Assembly: GCA_910588565.1 (NCBI GenBank)
Contig: CAJUPF010000022.1
Coordinates: forward strand, 1 to 42,162
Length of the DNA stretch: 42,162 nt
Direction of reading: 5' to 3'
Source: an uncultured Lachnospiraceae bacterium
Lineage (GTDB): Bacteria; Bacillota; Clostridia; Lachnospirales; Lachnospiraceae
This document shows, in pieces, positions 40,555-42,162 of the stretch. The notes under the pieces were generated by a model, which was not told where the DNA came from, made no database searches, and saw only the letters and a list, made by a program, of their open reading frames with translations. Position 1 is the first letter of the stretch, and the number at the start of each line of letters is the position of its first letter. Position numbers and translations under genes: made by a program.

Positions 40555-42162
40555 TCCTAAAGATACCAGCAGCAATACCTACCGACTGACAACCGCATTT
40601 TTGGAAGGTATGCAGCAGGAGCTTTGGGACATTCAGATAAAAGAACTTTCCATTAGCCGTATGGATATCAGGCCCTGCCTTGGCTGCTTTTCGTGCTGGA
40701 ACCGAACACCCGGACAATGCTGCATACCGGATAATATGGGCCAGGTCATTCAAGACCTGCTTTGGGCGGATATAACAGTATGGAGCTTTCCACTTTACTA
40801 TTACTCTGTTCCCGGCTCCTTGAAAAATCTGATCGACCGCCAGCTCCCCATGCTTCTGCCATTTATGGAAGAAATGGAGGGACAGGTTGGAAACGGAGGC
40901 CATCCCCCTCGGTATGATATGAGTGGAAAAAAGGCAGTTATAATCTCCACTTGCGGCTTTTATACGGCAAAGGGGAATTATGACGGTGTGTACAGCCTGT
41001 TCGATCATCTCTATGGGCGGAGAAACTATACAACCGTTTTCTGCGGTCAGGGAGAACTATTCCGGGTACCAGAACTGTCCGCACGCACAAATGAATACCT
41101 TTCGTATGTGAAGTCAGCAGGGCAGGAATACGCCATCGGCGGCATTTCCGGCCAGACGCAGGAACTGCTTGACCAGCTTTTATTGCCAAAGGAAACGTTT
41201 GAAGCCTGTGCGGATGCAAGCTGGGGAATTGATAATAACGGCGCAAAAACAGAAGAAAAGGGCTCTGCCGTAAAGAAAGAGTCAGACACATGGATCTTCA
41301 CCAAACAGATGGCGGCGCTATATTGTAGGGAGAGCTATCCCGGAAAAGATATCGTGCTGGAAATGTACTATACGGACGTAGAGGAACGTTACCAGATTCT
41401 GTTAGGAAAGGACGGCAGCCATGTTTATACAGATGGGCATTTAACGCCTACTACGAAGATTGAAACGCCAGTTACCGTATGGCGTTCGATTGCAGCCGGA
41501 GAAATTCGGGGAGATGAAGCCATGATGCAGGGGCTTTACAAGGTAACAGGTGATTTTACTCTTATGCTGAAATGGGATACCTATTTTGGTGGTTCACAGC
41601 CACAGACGAAACGAACCAAGACAGATCCGATTCATAAAAGCACCAACATGAACATTATGCTCATTCCGTGGATTGTCTTATGGATAGCCGCCGCAATCCA
41701 CAAGCAATGGGGATGCCTTATAAGCATTGGCGTATGTGCCTTAAATCCACTTATCTTTTATCGCAATAAAAAGACGGTCTATGATATCCTGACAAATACT
41801 TTTGTTACGTGCGTTTCTATTGTTATGCTGGCAGGATGTTCTGAAAAATGGATGCTGCCTCTGTCGTATCTTTCTTTTGGTATGATGTGGCTTATGTCCT
41901 GTTTTAGGAAAATCCCTCTTACGGCTCATTATTCCATGAACAGCTATGGCGGTGAGGACGCTTTACAAAACGTGCTCTTTCTAAAGACCAACCGTATCCT
42001 GACTATGCTTTGGGGTGTCCTTTATCTGTTTATCGCCGTTTTTACCTGGCTCCTAATGCAAACCCCTGTTAGTAACTTTGTCGGACTTGTCAATTCTGTA
42101 CTGCCTATCTTTATGGGGATTTTTACAGCATGGTTCCAGAAATGGTATCCGGCAAAAGTGGC
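40529..42162 (+). CDS. Flavodoxin-like reductase fused to SCP2-like and membrane domains (partial)
   Basis: An open frame of at least 544 codons without stop, cut by the window end. Residues 1-220 are an NADPH-dependent FMN reductase/flavodoxin-like domain: MKILVINGSPKDTSSNTYRL is the FMN phosphate-binding loop, with a CxxC region (50-53, 56) and FPLYYYSVPGSLKNLIDR (88-104). Residues 255-355 resemble an SCP2 sterol-carrier-like lipid-binding domain (DIVLEMYYTDVEERYQILLG; TVWRSIAAGEIRGDEAMMQG; YKVTGDFTLMLKW). From 375 on there are about six membrane segments. A GGAGGG lies 11 bases before the ATG. It overlaps the PadR gene by 26 bp. The joined domains suggest a membrane-anchored flavoenzyme acting on a lipid or quinone; this is inference. 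Confidence 0.85.
   Translation, partial: MKILVINGSPKDTSSNTYRLTTAFLEGMQQELWDIQIKELSISRMDIRPCLGCFSCWNRTPGQCCIPDNMGQVIQDLLWADITVWSFPLYYYSVPGSLKNLIDRQLPMLLPFMEEMEGQVGNGGHPPRYDMSGKKAVIISTCGFYTAKGNYDGVYSLFDHLYGRRNYTTVFCGQGELFRVPELSARTNEYLSYVKSAGQEYAIGGISGQTQELLDQLLLPKETFEACADASWGIDNNGAKTEEKGSAVKKESDTWIFTKQMAALYCRESYPGKDIVLEMYYTDVEERYQILLGKDGSHVYTDGHLTPTTKIETPVTVWRSIAAGEIRGDEAMMQGLYKVTGDFTLMLKWDTYFGGSQPQTKRTKTDPIHKSTNMNIMLIPWIVLWIAAAIHKQWGCLISIGVCALNPLIFYRNKKTVYDILTNTFVTCVSIVMLAGCSEKWMLPLSYLSFGMMWLMSCFRKIPLTAHYSMNSYGGEDALQNVLFLKTNRILTMLWGVLYLFIAVFTWLLMQTPVSNFVGLVNSVLPIFMGIFTAWFQKWYPAKV

Noticed and set aside
40256..41008. A 250-codon open frame on the minus strand
   Set aside because: It lies opposite the PadR and flavodoxin-fusion genes, has no family resemblance or ribosome binding site, and is explained as a shadow of the plus-strand genes.
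1..42162. CRISPR arrays, tRNA or rRNA genes, transposases
   Set aside because: Searched by eye on both strands; no regularly spaced repeats, cloverleaf sequences, rRNA segments or transposase-like proteins were recognised.

Overview
The window reads as chromosomal DNA of a low-to-mid GC Gram-positive anaerobe of the Clostridia, most likely a Lachnospiraceae-type gut bacterium. This rests on AGGAGG-type ribosome binding sites, OmpR-type two-component systems, FtsX-type ABC exporters, split ThrE exporter genes, a DUF4179 anti-sigma/ECF pair and a DUF6070-like lipoprotein. The assignment comes from gene content and is not a species identification. No rRNA, tRNA, CRISPR array, intact insertion sequence or phage gene was seen.

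Layout. 1-263: a repeat-rich intergenic stretch ending in a good promoter. 264-1663: split threonine/serine exporter. 1664-1894: nested inverted repeats. 1895-7530 (minus): an operon-like series made of a RibU-type ECF S component, a response regulator and a membrane-free histidine kinase, joined by 4 bp and 1 bp overlaps, followed after a 201 bp promoter gap by an ABC ATPase/FtsX pair. 7616-9796: tex. 9956-12103: small membrane proteins (DUF4190-like, DUF2752, DUF975) and a SprA-like zincin. 12189-15408 (minus): a second two-component system and a cell-wall amidase with an Asp/Arg-rich repeat linker.

15474-20518: a LacI-family regulator divergent from a complete sulfate ABC transporter (sbp-cysT-cysW-cysA). 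Two identical 15-bp operators flank both promoters. 20591-27247 (minus): a GT2 glycosyltransferase, a 1713-residue DUF4132 giant protein and its 159-residue companion. 27423-28811: a MATE transporter. 28901-31978 (minus): hisS-aspS. 32156-33879 (minus): ECF sigma factor and DUF4179 anti-sigma. 34074-39640 (minus): a lipoprotein, a third two-component system, and a 750-residue lipoprotein built from an internal duplication, with twin palindromic operators in its promoter.

39985-42162 (plus): a PadR-type repressor with a perfect palindrome between its own -35 and -10, overlapping a gene that runs off the window. That gene encodes a flavodoxin-like reductase fused to an SCP2-like lipid-binding domain and a multi-span membrane domain.

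The strongest candidates for undescribed biology are the PadR/flavodoxin-SCP2-membrane fusion, the DUF4132 pair, the RibU/two-component coupling and the LacI-controlled sulfate transporter. Regulatory sites were found by eye and are predictions.
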